The notes: a model not told the origin generated them from the letters alone. Shown: positions 1 to 5,182, counted from the stretch's first letter. The stretch: DNA of 5,943 nucleotides from an uncultured Clostridia bacterium (GCA_934177025.1 CAKPPA010000068.1:1-5943), one strand, 5' to 3'. Numbers and translations: made by a program.

Positions 1-606
1 CATTTCCTTCAGTTCCAACTGCATGTCCTGCCGCATTTTTAAGTCCAACGCGCCGAGCGGTTCGTCCAAAAGCAGCACTTTCGGTTCGTTGACGAGTGCG
101 CGCGCAATGGCAACCCTTTGTTGTTGCCCGCCGGACAGGCTGTTGACGTCACGATTTTCGTAGTCGGACAAGTCCACCATTTTTAACACGGCACGCACTT
201 TGCTGTCGATAATCGCCTTGTCCAAGTGCTTCATTTTCGTTACGGTGTTGCCTTTGCGATCGGTCACTTCCGTCGGCACTTTTTTCAACTTCAGTCCGAA
301 CGCGATGTTGTTGTAAACGTTGAGGTGCGGGAACAGTGCGTATTTTTGAAACACGGTGTTAATCGGGCGCAAGTGCGGGGGAATGGTGGTAATGTCCTTC
401 CCGTTTAACAGAATTTGCCCCGACGTAGGCATTTCGAACCCCGCAATCATTCGAAGCGTAGTGGTTTTTCCGCAACCGGACGGGCCTAAAAGGGTAACGA
501 ATTCGCCTTCGCGGATGTCGAGCGAAATGTTGTCCACCGCGGCATCCTGCGAGCGGTCGAACATTTTCGTGACGTTTAAAATTTCAATGATTTTATCGCC
601 TTTCAT
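1..606 (-). CDS. potA: Spermidine/putrescine-type ABC transporter ATP-binding protein (PotA-like), 3' partial
   Basis: This is the ATPase subunit of an ABC importer, most likely for polyamines; it would sit on the cytoplasmic face and power the permease pair. The 202 visible codons run off the left edge, so the C-terminal part, including the switch histidine and the regulatory TOBE domain, is not seen. Visible motifs are Walker A GPSGCGKTT (about residues 41-49), the Q-loop in FQKYALFPH (Q87), the signature LSGGQQQR (157-164), Walker B VLLLDEP (177-183) and the D-loop GALD (185-188). The start at 606 is supported by an AGAGGAG ribosome binding site at 613-620. It follows the XRE-cupin gene by 15 bases and is surely in its operon; permease and binding-protein genes would be expected outside the window. 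One oddity is a segment of about 15 extra residues (about 112-128, rich in K, T and charged residues) between the Q-loop region and the helical subdomain, compared with E. coli PotA as I recall it. Substrate is inferred from family and from the PuuR-like neighbour; another small-molecule importer cannot be excluded. Confidence 0.85.
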   Translation of the reverse strand, partial: MKGDKIIEILNVTKMFDRSQDAAVDNISLDIREGEFVTLLGPSGCGKTTTLRMIAGFEMPTSGQILLNGKDITTIPPHLRPINTVFQKYALFPHLNVYNNIAFGLKLKKVPTEVTDRKGNTVTKMKHLDKAIIDSKVRAVLKMVDLSDYENRDVNSLSGGQQQRVAIARALVNEPKVLLLDEPLGALDLKMRQDMQLELKEM

Positions 607-621
607 AAAATTTCTCCTCTG

Positions 622-1155
622 TTAAAAATTCGGTGGGCTTGAAATCCACAAAAACTTTGCCGTTTTGGTGCCGTCGTTTTCAATAAAATGCACTTTGTCC
701 GACGGGAAGTAAAACGCATCGCCTTTTTTGCATCGGTAGCGCGTTTCGCCGAGGACGAGGCTCAGTTTCCCCTCCAGCACGTACCCGAATTCCTCTCCTT
801 CGTGCGGCTGATCCTGTTCGGTTTGCGCTCCCGCGTCCAATTCGACCAAAATCGGTTCCATTTCGTTTTTTTGGCTGTTGGTCACTAACCACGTCAAAGT
901 GGAAGTGCCGTTGTTTTTTTGAAAATAATCGTCCTTGGCAAACACGACTTTTTCGTTGCCGTCGTCGTTGAACAGTTCCTTCAGCGTGCTTCCAAGTGCG
1001 GTAACGATGTCCTCCAAAGTGGCGATTGAAGGGCTGGTCAGGTTGTTTTCGACCTGCGAAATAAAGCCTTTCGTCAGTTCGCAGCGGTCCGCCAGTTCGC
1101 CTTGCGTCAAGCGATTTTTCAGCCGCAGCAATTTGATTTTGTTTCCGAGATCCAT
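622..1155 (-). CDS. XRE-family transcriptional regulator with C-terminal cupin domain (PuuR-like)
   Basis: A 177-aa one-component DNA-binding regulator. Residues about 5-62 form a lambda-repressor/XRE helix-turn-helix, with the recognition part around LTKGFISQVENN (28-39). Residues about 100-177 form a small cupin sensor domain with H118, E121/E122, G129, P151 and H156 at positions usual for cupin ligands. Length and architecture match the PuuR/SutR-type family (E. coli PuuR is about 185 aa), whose members often control polyamine or amino-acid genes. The start is well supported by an AGGAGG box five to six bases before ATG at 1155. It is the first gene of an operon with the PotA-like ATPase, which suggests it senses a polyamine or related metabolite and controls this transporter. 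A repeat-rich AT tract between its promoter and start is a likely autoregulatory operator. Family is certain; the effector is inferred from context. Confidence 0.92.
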   Translation of the reverse strand: MDLGNKIKLLRLKNRLTQGELADRCELTKGFISQVENNLTSPSIATLEDIVTALGSTLKELFNDDGNEKVVFAKDDYFQKNNGTSTLTWLVTNSQKNEMEPILVELDAGAQTEQDQPHEGEEFGYVLEGKLSLVLGETRYRCKKGDAFYFPSDKVHFIENDGTKTAKFLWISSPPNF

Positions 1156-1188
1156 GCTTCCTCCTTTTTTGCCTTTTGGTTTCGTAAA

Positions 1189-1216
1189 AGTAAACTTTTA
1201 GTTTAAATTTACTAAA
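1189..1216 (-). promoter_or_regulatory. Candidate operator for the XRE-cupin regulator (nested inverted repeats)
   Basis: The AT-rich tract contains three overlapping perfect inverted repeats read on the plus strand: AGTAAA (1189-1194) with TTTACT (1208-1213); TAAACT (1191-1196) with AGTTTA (1200-1205), three bases apart; and TTTAGT (1197-1202) with ACTAAA (1211-1216). It lies just downstream of the predicted transcription start (about 1223) and upstream of the ribosome binding site, a position suited to repression by the downstream XRE protein. The repeats are seen directly; binding by this regulator is inference. Confidence 0.5.
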
Positions 1217-1229
1217 CAACGCAATCTAA

Positions 1230-1257
1230 ATTATAGGGATTCCGTTACTTTTGTCAA
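1230..1257 (-). promoter_or_regulatory. Sigma-A promoter for the regulator-potA operon
   Basis: On the minus strand a perfect -35 TTGACA (1252-1257) is followed after 16 bases by a perfect -10 TATAAT (1230-1235). Transcription would start near 1223, giving an untranslated leader of about 67 bases before ATG 1155 that contains the candidate operator and the AGGAGG box. Both hexamers match the consensus exactly, so this is expected to be a strong promoter that needs repression. Confidence 0.85.
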
Positions 1258-1357
1258 TCGTTTCGTAACAGTTTTTTTATCTTTTTCGGCGGGGAAAAAA
1301 TGTTTTTGGTTTTCGGGGCAAAAGTCGGGGATTTTTTTAAAAAACAAAGCAAAAAAA

Positions 1358-1397
1358 GGGGGAAAAACGCAAGCGGTTTCGGAAAAAACCGTCCCCC
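1358..1397. other. Imperfect stem-loop in the divergent intergenic region
   Basis: GGGGG (1358-1362) can pair with CCCCC (1393-1397) around an inner perfect stem, CGGTTT (1374-1379) with AAACCG (1386-1391) and a six-base loop. It lies upstream of both divergent promoters, so it is in neither predicted transcript; there is no proper T-run making it a clear terminator. The rest of 1258-1412 is A/T homopolymer with short G runs, and I see no gene in it. Confidence 0.3.
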
Positions 1398-1412
1398 GAA
1401 AAAACTTGTCGA

Positions 1413-1450
1413 AATCATTGAAATTCGAATGATTGATTTTTGAAATCAAT
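1413..1450. promoter_or_regulatory. Candidate operator overlapping the cyuA promoter
   Basis: Two overlapping perfect inverted repeats sit here: AATCATT (1413-1419) with AATGATT (1428-1434), and ATTGATTT (1432-1439) with AAATCAAT (1443-1450) separated by TTG. The second covers the -35 and half of the spacer. A further AAATCAAT copy lies at 1476-1483 next to the ribosome binding site, and AAATCATT starts at 1412. The same-orientation half-sites begin at 1412, 1443 and 1476, that is 31 and 33 bases apart, close to three helical turns, which fits cooperative binding by an oligomeric regulator. The identity of the regulator is unknown; no regulator for this gene is visible other than the divergent XRE-cupin protein, whose own candidate operator looks different. 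Confidence 0.5.
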
Positions 1451-1461
1451 TTTGTTATAAT
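1433..1461 (+). promoter_or_regulatory. Extended -10 sigma-A promoter for the cyuA operon
   Basis: A -35 TTGATT (1433-1438) is followed after 17 bases by TATAAT (1456-1461), preceded by TG at 1453-1454 (extended -10, TGnTATAAT). Transcription would start near 1468, leaving a leader of about 25 bases to ATG 1493. This placement also rules out the in-frame ATG at 1433 as the translation start. Confidence 0.8.
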
Positions 1462-1492
1462 AAACACATACTTGCAAATCAATGGAGGCATT

Positions 1493-2770
1493 ATGTCCGT
1501 TACGAAAGAAGTTTACGAGGAATATATCGGCATCCTGAAAGAGGAGTTGGTTCCGGCGTTAGGGTGTACCGAACCGATTGCGGTTGCGTACGCCGCGGCA
1601 CGCGCGAGGGAACTGTTGGACGAATTTCCGGACAGCGTGCAGGTGGAATGCAGCGGAAACATTTTTAAAAACGTCAAATGCGTGGTCGTGCCGAACACGG
1701 GTAACCTTACGGGGATGAAAGCCGGTGCGGTAATCGGCGTTGTCGGCGGCGACAGTGCGCTCGGGCTGCAGGTTTTGGGGCACGTCACGGCGGAGGACAT
1801 TCAAAAAACGCAGGAGTTAATCGCTACGGATTTTTGCAAAATTTCCTTGTTGGACACGCCGCATACGTTGCATATCATTGTAACGGTGACAAAGGGCAAA
1901 AACAGTGCGAAAGTGGAAGTCAGGGATTTTCACGATCACATTGTGTACGAGGAAAAAAACGGCAAGGTGGTAACGGATCGGCGGAAGGAAGTTGCTGCCG
2001 CAACGTTGACGGATCGCAGTTGCTTGAATTTCGAAACGATTTACGAGTTTGCAAAGGAAGTCAGCATTGCCGACGTAAAGGACATGCTGGATCGGCAAAT
2101 CAATTACAACGTTGCCATTGCCGAGGAGGGACTCAAAGGTACGTACGGCGTGCATATCGGCAAAACGGTGTTGCGCTATGGGGAGGATAACGTTTTTACC
2201 AAAATGCGTGCCTACACCACGGCAGCAAGCGAAGCCCGTATGAGCGGCTGCACCAAACCCGTGGTAACGAATTCAGGGAGCGGCAATCAAGGCATTGCCA
2301 CCAGCGTTCCGCTCATTGTTTACGCACGGGAAAACGATTACGGCGAAATTCGCCTGTATCGTGCGTTGGTGTTTGCCAACCTACTGACGATTTACCAAAA
2401 AAACTACATCGGCAGGCTTTCGGCGTTTTGCGGGGCGGTTTCGTCCACCTGCGCAAGTATGGCGGGCGTCGGCTTTTTGGAGGAAATGGAAGTCGCGCAA
2501 ATCAAAATGATTATTCAAAACACGTTGGCGGATGATATCGGCGTCGTGTGCGACGGTGCAAAACCGAGTTGCGCCGCAAAAATTCTTTGCGGGTTGGACT
2601 GTGCCATCAATGCTTACTTTTTGGCGAAGGACAACGTTTGTTACGACGCGCACAGCGGCATTTTGAAGGCGGATATCGACGACACAATTAAAGCGGTTGG
2701 CAGAATGGCTGCTTGCGGCATGAAGGATACCGATCGCGAAATTCTTTCGATTATGATGGAGGACGTATGA
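1493..2770 (+). CDS. cyuA: L-cysteine desulfidase family protein (CyuA/YhaM, UPF0597)
   Basis: A 425-aa protein of the family typified by Methanocaldococcus jannaschii L-cysteine desulfidase and E. coli CyuA (YhaM), which break down L-cysteine to pyruvate, ammonia and sulfide using an oxygen-labile iron-sulfur cluster; older databases label it serine dehydratase alpha family. Hallmarks seen: ALGCTEP with C25, NSGSGNQGI at about 260-268, RLSAFCGAVSS with C313, and VVCDGAKPSC with C353 and C360, ending in TDREILSIM as in E. coli YhaM. C25, C313 and C353 are the likely cluster ligands, since C25 and the 40-residue spacing match C25, C282 and C322 of the archaeal enzyme as I recall it. Length is normal for the family. 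The start at 1493 has AATGGAGG (1481-1488) ahead; an in-frame ATG at 1433 lies in the promoter. It overlaps the next gene by four bases. Candidate operators overlap its promoter. Cytosolic; substrate by family, not proven. Confidence 0.88.
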   Translation: MSVTKEVYEEYIGILKEELVPALGCTEPIAVAYAAARARELLDEFPDSVQVECSGNIFKNVKCVVVPNTGNLTGMKAGAVIGVVGGDSALGLQVLGHVTAEDIQKTQELIATDFCKISLLDTPHTLHIIVTVTKGKNSAKVEVRDFHDHIVYEEKNGKVVTDRRKEVAAATLTDRSCLNFETIYEFAKEVSIADVKDMLDRQINYNVAIAEEGLKGTYGVHIGKTVLRYGEDNVFTKMRAYTTAASEARMSGCTKPVVTNSGSGNQGIATSVPLIVYARENDYGEIRLYRALVFANLLTIYQKNYIGRLSAFCGAVSSTCASMAGVGFLEEMEVAQIKMIIQNTLADDIGVVCDGAKPSCAAKILCGLDCAINAYFLAKDNVCYDAHSGILKADIDDTIKAVGRMAACGMKDTDREILSIMMEDV

Positions 2771-3306
2771 AACGTACCTTAAAAAAGACGACACAAAAAT
2801 ATCTGTTTTGGGGGATTCTCCTTTCCGTTTGCTTTGTTGCGGGGATCCCGTTACTCATCGTTTTCCTTTCCAAAGGCTACACGTGGACAATGGCGTTCAC
2901 CGTGCCGATGGTGGTCGGCGGTTTTTACGGCATGCCGATTGTTTGGATTGGCTATGCGTCGAAAAAAAACATGCAGCACTTGGTGGAAATGATTACGGTG
3001 GACGGCGTTTACGACGTGGAAGGCTTGGCACGGGCAACGGGCAAACAATCGGAGCAGGTGCTAAAGGACGTGCGCTGGCTGATCAATCAACGCTACTTAA
3101 CGAATTTTTCCATTGCGGAGGATCGCTATCTCGTGCCGTTCCGGCAGTATCGCGACGTGGATAAAACCTTAAACGAAATGACGGGGAACGTTTACACGGT
3201 AAAATGCCCGAATTGCGGCGGTGCGATTCGCATGGTAGGGAATTCCGGCACTTGCGAATACTGCGGCTTTGTGAATCATCAGGAAAATTCAAAAAAGGAT
3301 AGTTAA
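2767..3306 (+). CDS. Two-TM membrane protein with winged-helix-like segment and C-terminal zinc ribbon
   Basis: A 179-aa protein I cannot name. After a basic N-terminus come two hydrophobic helices (about 13-34 and 42-63) joined by a short loop, so the rest is probably cytoplasmic. Residues about 70-130 (DGVYDVEGLARATG, then VLKDVRWLINQRYL) read like a small winged-helix-type fold of the sort common in Bacillota membrane proteins. The C-terminus is a zinc ribbon: C147-x2-C150 then C163-x2-C166 in CPNCGG and CEYCG. The start is the ATG in the ATGA overlap with the cyuA stop, with GGAGGA (2758-2763 region) inside the cyuA end; the in-frame ATG at 2713 lacks such a site and lies within cyuA. Overlap implies translational coupling and a shared role or need for equal dosage, for example sensing or membrane linkage of cysteine/sulfide metabolism, but no function can be read from the sequence. 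Confidence 0.85.
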   Translation: MKRTLKKTTQKYLFWGILLSVCFVAGIPLLIVFLSKGYTWTMAFTVPMVVGGFYGMPIVWIGYASKKNMQHLVEMITVDGVYDVEGLARATGKQSEQVLKDVRWLINQRYLTNFSIAEDRYLVPFRQYRDVDKTLNEMTGNVYTVKCPNCGGAIRMVGNSGTCEYCGFVNHQENSKKDS

Positions 3307-3321
3307 AAAAACAGTTTTTAA

Positions 3322-3350
3322 AAAGGCAGTCAAACGACTGCCTTTGTTGT
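3322..3350 (+). terminator. Intrinsic terminator after the cyuA operon
   Basis: A ten-base-pair perfect stem, AAAGGCAGTC with GACTGCCTTT, loop AAAC (3332-3335), begins 15 bases after the stop at 3306. The following T-tract is broken (TTTGTTGT), so termination may be incomplete and some transcript may run into the small-gene cassette. Confidence 0.8.
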
Positions 3351-3422
3351 AAAAAGGACAAATTTGGAAAAAGGAAATAAAAGAGGCAACAAGATGGTTG
3401 CAAGAAGCAGAGGAGATGTGAA

Positions 3423-3686
3423 ATGAACGAAAAAAATGAAATGCTAATTGATGTTATTGAGCAGTTAAAAAAGGAAACTTATGCGCAAAAGCAAATTTAC
3501 AAGTCGGAAACAAACTTGGAAAAGCGTAAGGAAGCATTTTATTGGTTGCTGGGGCTTGCGCAAGCATTGTCATCAATCAAGCGAACGATTATGGCGTGGC
3601 ATCCGTGTGATACCGAGGCGGATTATCAAAAGGTGTACCAAAAGTACGGCATCGATTTTGAAATTGACAATGAATTTTTAATGTAA
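3423..3686 (+). CDS. Orphan small protein, WHP-D-T motif family (87 aa)
   Basis: I do not recognise this gene. It encodes 87 residues: a charged, probably coiled-coil helix (about 8-36), a second helical stretch AFYWLLGLAQALSSIKRTI (about 38-56), then a distinctive AWHPCDTE followed by YQKYGIDFEIDN and the C-terminus. No signal peptide or membrane segment is evident. GAGGAG at 3410-3415, seven bases before the ATG, fixes the start. A frameshifted relative with the same WHP-x-D-T and FGI-x-F-x-x-DN pattern lies downstream at 4622-4878; over the 36 residues from ALSS to IDN I count 15 identities. The recurring family on both sides of two other small genes suggests local duplication or serial acquisition. 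Codon use is close to that of cyuA (no ATA codons). Confidence 0.75.
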   Translation: MNEKNEMLIDVIEQLKKETYAQKQIYKSETNLEKRKEAFYWLLGLAQALSSIKRTIMAWHPCDTEADYQKVYQKYGIDFEIDNEFLM

Positions 3687-3745
3687 TTTTAGCATCATGA
3701 CAAGTAGATTTATTGCAAGGTACTAAAACGTTCGAAGTATAGCGA

Positions 3746-3799
3746 AATTTAAGGAGAAGTGACATGTGTTGGAATTTAAAGAGGAGTGACATGTATTGG
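3746..3799 (+). repeat. 27-bp tandem duplication of a ribosome binding site plus start codon
   Basis: Two directly abutting 27-base units (3746-3772 and 3773-3799) match at 24 of 27 positions. Each carries AATTTAA, a purine-rich ribosome binding site, GTGACATGT and TTGG. The unit is nine codons, so both ATGs (3764 and 3791) are in the same frame. In unit one the AAGGAG is seven bases from its ATG; in unit two GAGGAG is four bases from its ATG. Confidence 0.85.
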
Positions 3800-4045
3800 G
3801 TTGATGAGCTGGATCAACAGCATTTTGATGTTCCGCTTTCCGTGATAGACGAAAAAATCGCGAAACTTTGCAAAGAGTGGGGCATTGTGTCCAAACCTGA
3901 ATATATGGACGGAATGCGCGAACTTTTTAATCGTGACGGAACGCTGGATGAAGAATACGCGCGAGAGAAACTTGAAAATGGTAAGAAATGGGCGTTCGGC
4001 AATTCGGCAAAGGAAAAATCGTGGGCGTCGCATTTGGGGGATTGA
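3764..4045 (+). CDS. Orphan small acidic protein with duplicated start (93 or 84 aa)
   Basis: I do not recognise this gene. From ATG 3764 it encodes 93 residues; from ATG 3791 it encodes 84 beginning MYWVDELDQQ. The first nine codons come entirely from a tandem duplication of the start region, so the ancestral protein probably began at one of the two equivalent ATGs; the downstream one keeps the likely original N-terminus, but the upstream one has the better ribosome-binding-site spacing. The product looks soluble and mainly helical, with PEYMDGMRELFNRDGTLDEE in the middle and no membrane segment, cysteine cluster or known motif. It lies between the WHP-family gene and the alarmone hydrolase, with only three bases between its stop and the next ATG, so it is probably co-translated with the hydrolase. 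A partner or immunity-type role is possible, but nothing in the sequence shows it. Confidence 0.72.
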   Translation: MCWNLKRSDMYWVDELDQQHFDVPLSVIDEKIAKLCKEWGIVSKPEYMDGMRELFNRDGTLDEEYAREKLENGKKWAFGNSAKEKSWASHLGD

Positions 4046-4048
4046 ATT

Positions 4049-4594
4049 ATGCGTGATTTACTTTTGATACATAGGGCAATAGAATTTGCTGTTATTAGAC
4101 ATAACGGACAAAAGAGGAAAGGAACGGAAACGCCTTATATAGTTCATCCTGTCGAAGTCATGCAAATTCTCACGGCGGAAAGCTGTACGGATGAAGTAAT
4201 CGCCGCCGGTATTCTTCATGATATATTAGAAGATACGGATACCACCTTTGAAGAAATAAAAGAAAATTTCGGTGAAAAAATAGCAAGTCTTGTTGCTGCC
4301 GAAAGTGAAGACAAAAGTAAAAGCTGGGAAGAACGAAAACAGGAGACAATCAATCATTTGCAGGATTGTGAAAAAGAAATCGTTATGTGTGTTTTGGCGG
4401 ATAAACTATCCAATCTATTAAGCATTTGTGATGATTTTTCAAAAGTTGGGCAGAAAATATGGGAGCGTTTTAATAGACCATATGAAAAAGAAAAGTGGTA
4501 TTATACGGAAATAAAGAAAGCGACCGCAAGATATTCTAATTGCAATATATGGAAAAAATATGCGGAGTTATGTGATATTCTTTTTGGAGAGTGA
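4049..4594 (+). CDS. Small alarmone hydrolase, stand-alone HD-domain (p)ppGpp hydrolase (MESH1-like)
   Basis: A 181-aa HD-family protein resembling the hydrolase half of RelA/SpoT and the small alarmone hydrolases (MESH1 is of similar length), which remove the 3' pyrophosphate of (p)ppGpp with a metal ion. Visible features: HNGQKRKGTETPYIVHPVEV (18-37), with metal ligand H33 and the basic substrate loop; ILHDILEDTDT with ligands H57-D58 and the catalytic E61-D62; and LADKLSNL with ligand D118. All four expected ligands and the ED pair are present, so it should be active. There is no synthetase, TGS or ACT domain. The region after about residue 125 (KVGQKIWERFNRPYEKEKWYY) is typical of short HD_4 proteins. 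The start at 4049 follows the previous stop by three bases; a GGGGGA run gives a modest ribosome binding site. Nine ATA and five AGA/AGG codons set it apart from cyuA (no ATA in 425 codons) and point to recent transfer. Some members act on other nucleotides, so the substrate is inferred. Confidence 0.85.
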   Translation: MRDLLLIHRAIEFAVIRHNGQKRKGTETPYIVHPVEVMQILTAESCTDEVIAAGILHDILEDTDTTFEEIKENFGEKIASLVAAESEDKSKSWEERKQETINHLQDCEKEIVMCVLADKLSNLLSICDDFSKVGQKIWERFNRPYEKEKWYYTEIKKATARYSNCNIWKKYAELCDILFGE

Positions 4595-4621
4595 TTAAAA
4601 TTATTGAGGAGTACTTGAAAG

Positions 4622-4878
4622 ATGAAAGTAGAAAATGATTATAGGTTGTTAAAAGAAATTATTGAAAGACTATTAACAGAGACGAAAGAATTAAAAGAAG
4701 AAATAAAAAAAGAGAAGGGCGAAGACCGTATTTTTAAAGAAGGAGTTTTTTAGGGTATGGGAATGCATTGACAGCTATTCAAGATGTAATTTCTACATGG
4801 CATCCGCATGATACAAACGAGGAACTTGCAGAAATTTATGAGGTTTTTGGCATCAACTTCGATGTTGATAATTTATAG
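4622..4878 (+). pseudogene. Frameshifted WHP-D-T family gene, paralogue of 3423-3686
   Basis: Reading from ATG 4622 gives 43 residues, a lysine/glutamate-rich helix, ending at TAG 4751. Continuing in the +2 frame from 4753 gives GYGNALTAIQ, WHPHDT and FGINFDVDN to a TAG at 4876-4878, which aligns through its whole length with the intact gene at 3423-3686. The break falls at a run of six T (4746-4751); a seventh T would restore one open frame of about 85 codons reading GVFLGYGNAL across the junction, matching FYWLLGLAQAL of the paralogue. It may be a true decayed gene, a slippage-dependent gene or a homopolymer error in the sequence. GAGGAG at 4606-4611 lies ten bases before the ATG, further than ideal. 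The codon use (AGA, ATA, TTA) resembles the alarmone hydrolase rather than cyuA. Confidence 0.75.
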
Positions 4879-4904
4879 AATTTCAAAAAGAATTTAGGGA
4901 TAAC

Positions 4905-4933
4905 AAAAAAGCGAGGCGAATCCGCTTTTTTTT
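4905..4933 (+). terminator. Intrinsic terminator closing the small-gene cassette, possibly bidirectional
   Basis: AAAAAAGCG (4905-4913) pairs with CGCTTTTTT (4923-4931) around a nine-base loop, followed on the plus strand by a run of eight T (4926-4933). The A-run on the other side would give a T-run on the minus strand, so it could also act as a backup terminator for the convergent aldolase gene. Confidence 0.75.
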
Positions 4934-4939
4934 GTAAAA

Positions 4940-5047
4940 AAGGAAAAATTCGGAATCGATGCTGTCCGTTCGAAGCGAGGGGTGTGTGAAGTAAATCGAG
5001 GGGAGCGGCGAAGCAAGGTTACAAAAACTTGTAACGGCAGGCGGCGT
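4940..5047. other. Intergenic spacer with a perfect hairpin and purine-rich GAGGGG repeats
   Basis: No gene is apparent in this stretch between the two convergent terminators. It holds CGAAGCGAGGGG (about 4973-4982) and a related purine-rich copy, CGAGGGGAGCGGCGAAGC, further on, then a perfect seven-base-pair hairpin GTTACAA (5018-5024) with TTGTAAC (5029-5035) and loop AAAC. The texture differs from its flanks and may be a dispersed intergenic element. Confidence 0.35.
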
Positions 5048-5082
5048 AAAAAAAAGGCAAAGCCGAAAACTTCGGCTTTGCC
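5048..5082 (-). terminator. Strong intrinsic terminator of the aldolase gene
   Basis: On the minus strand a perfect twelve-base-pair stem, GGCAAAGCCGAA with TTCGGCTTTGCC (5056-5082), three-base loop, is followed by eight T (5048-5055 as A on the plus strand). It lies 17 bases after the end of the out-of-frame aldolase tail at 5099, the normal place if the gene originally ended there. Confidence 0.88.
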
Positions 5083-5098
5083 TAAAAAGCGGAAACGC

Positions 5099-5182
5099 TT
5101 AAATTTTGTTGTCGCTTCCCAAAACGTGAATGATTTTGTGTTTAATCATTTCCTTAATGGCAGCGCGCGCCGGCCCGAGGAT
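5099..5182 (-). pseudogene. Out-of-frame C-terminal tail of fructose-bisphosphate aldolase
   Basis: In a different minus-strand frame from the main aldolase reading frame, 27 codons encode ILGPARAAIKEM, then IKHKIIHVLGSDNKI and TAA. This is the usual end of class II aldolases of this type, where FDPR is normally followed by a lysine, a hydrophobic residue and LGPAR. It begins exactly where the main frame leaves the family pattern (FDPR at about 5175-5186) and contains no stop, so the shift is very recent or is a sequence error. Confidence 0.8.

Noticed and set aside
1231..1491. Minus-strand open frame of 86 codons in the divergent intergenic region
   Set aside because: Phenylalanine/lysine-rich product from T/A homopolymers, covering both promoters and the cyuA operator region.
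1433..1492. Upstream in-frame ATG extending the cysteine desulfidase by 20 residues
   Set aside because: It falls on the -35 hexamer of the promoter, has no ribosome binding site, and the family starts near the MSVTKEVYEEY position.
3713..3743. Promoter for the 3764 gene (TTGCAA with TATAGC)
   Set aside because: The spacing is 19 bases and both hexamers deviate from consensus; not convincing.
4049..4594. Antitoxin of a toxic alarmone synthetase pair
   Set aside because: No synthetase domain is encoded in the neighbouring genes in this window; kept only as a context question.
4746..4753. Programmed ribosomal frameshift at the T6 run
   Set aside because: There is no classical slippery heptamer with a downstream stimulatory structure that I can see, and the family is otherwise encoded in one frame; a mutation or sequence error is simpler.
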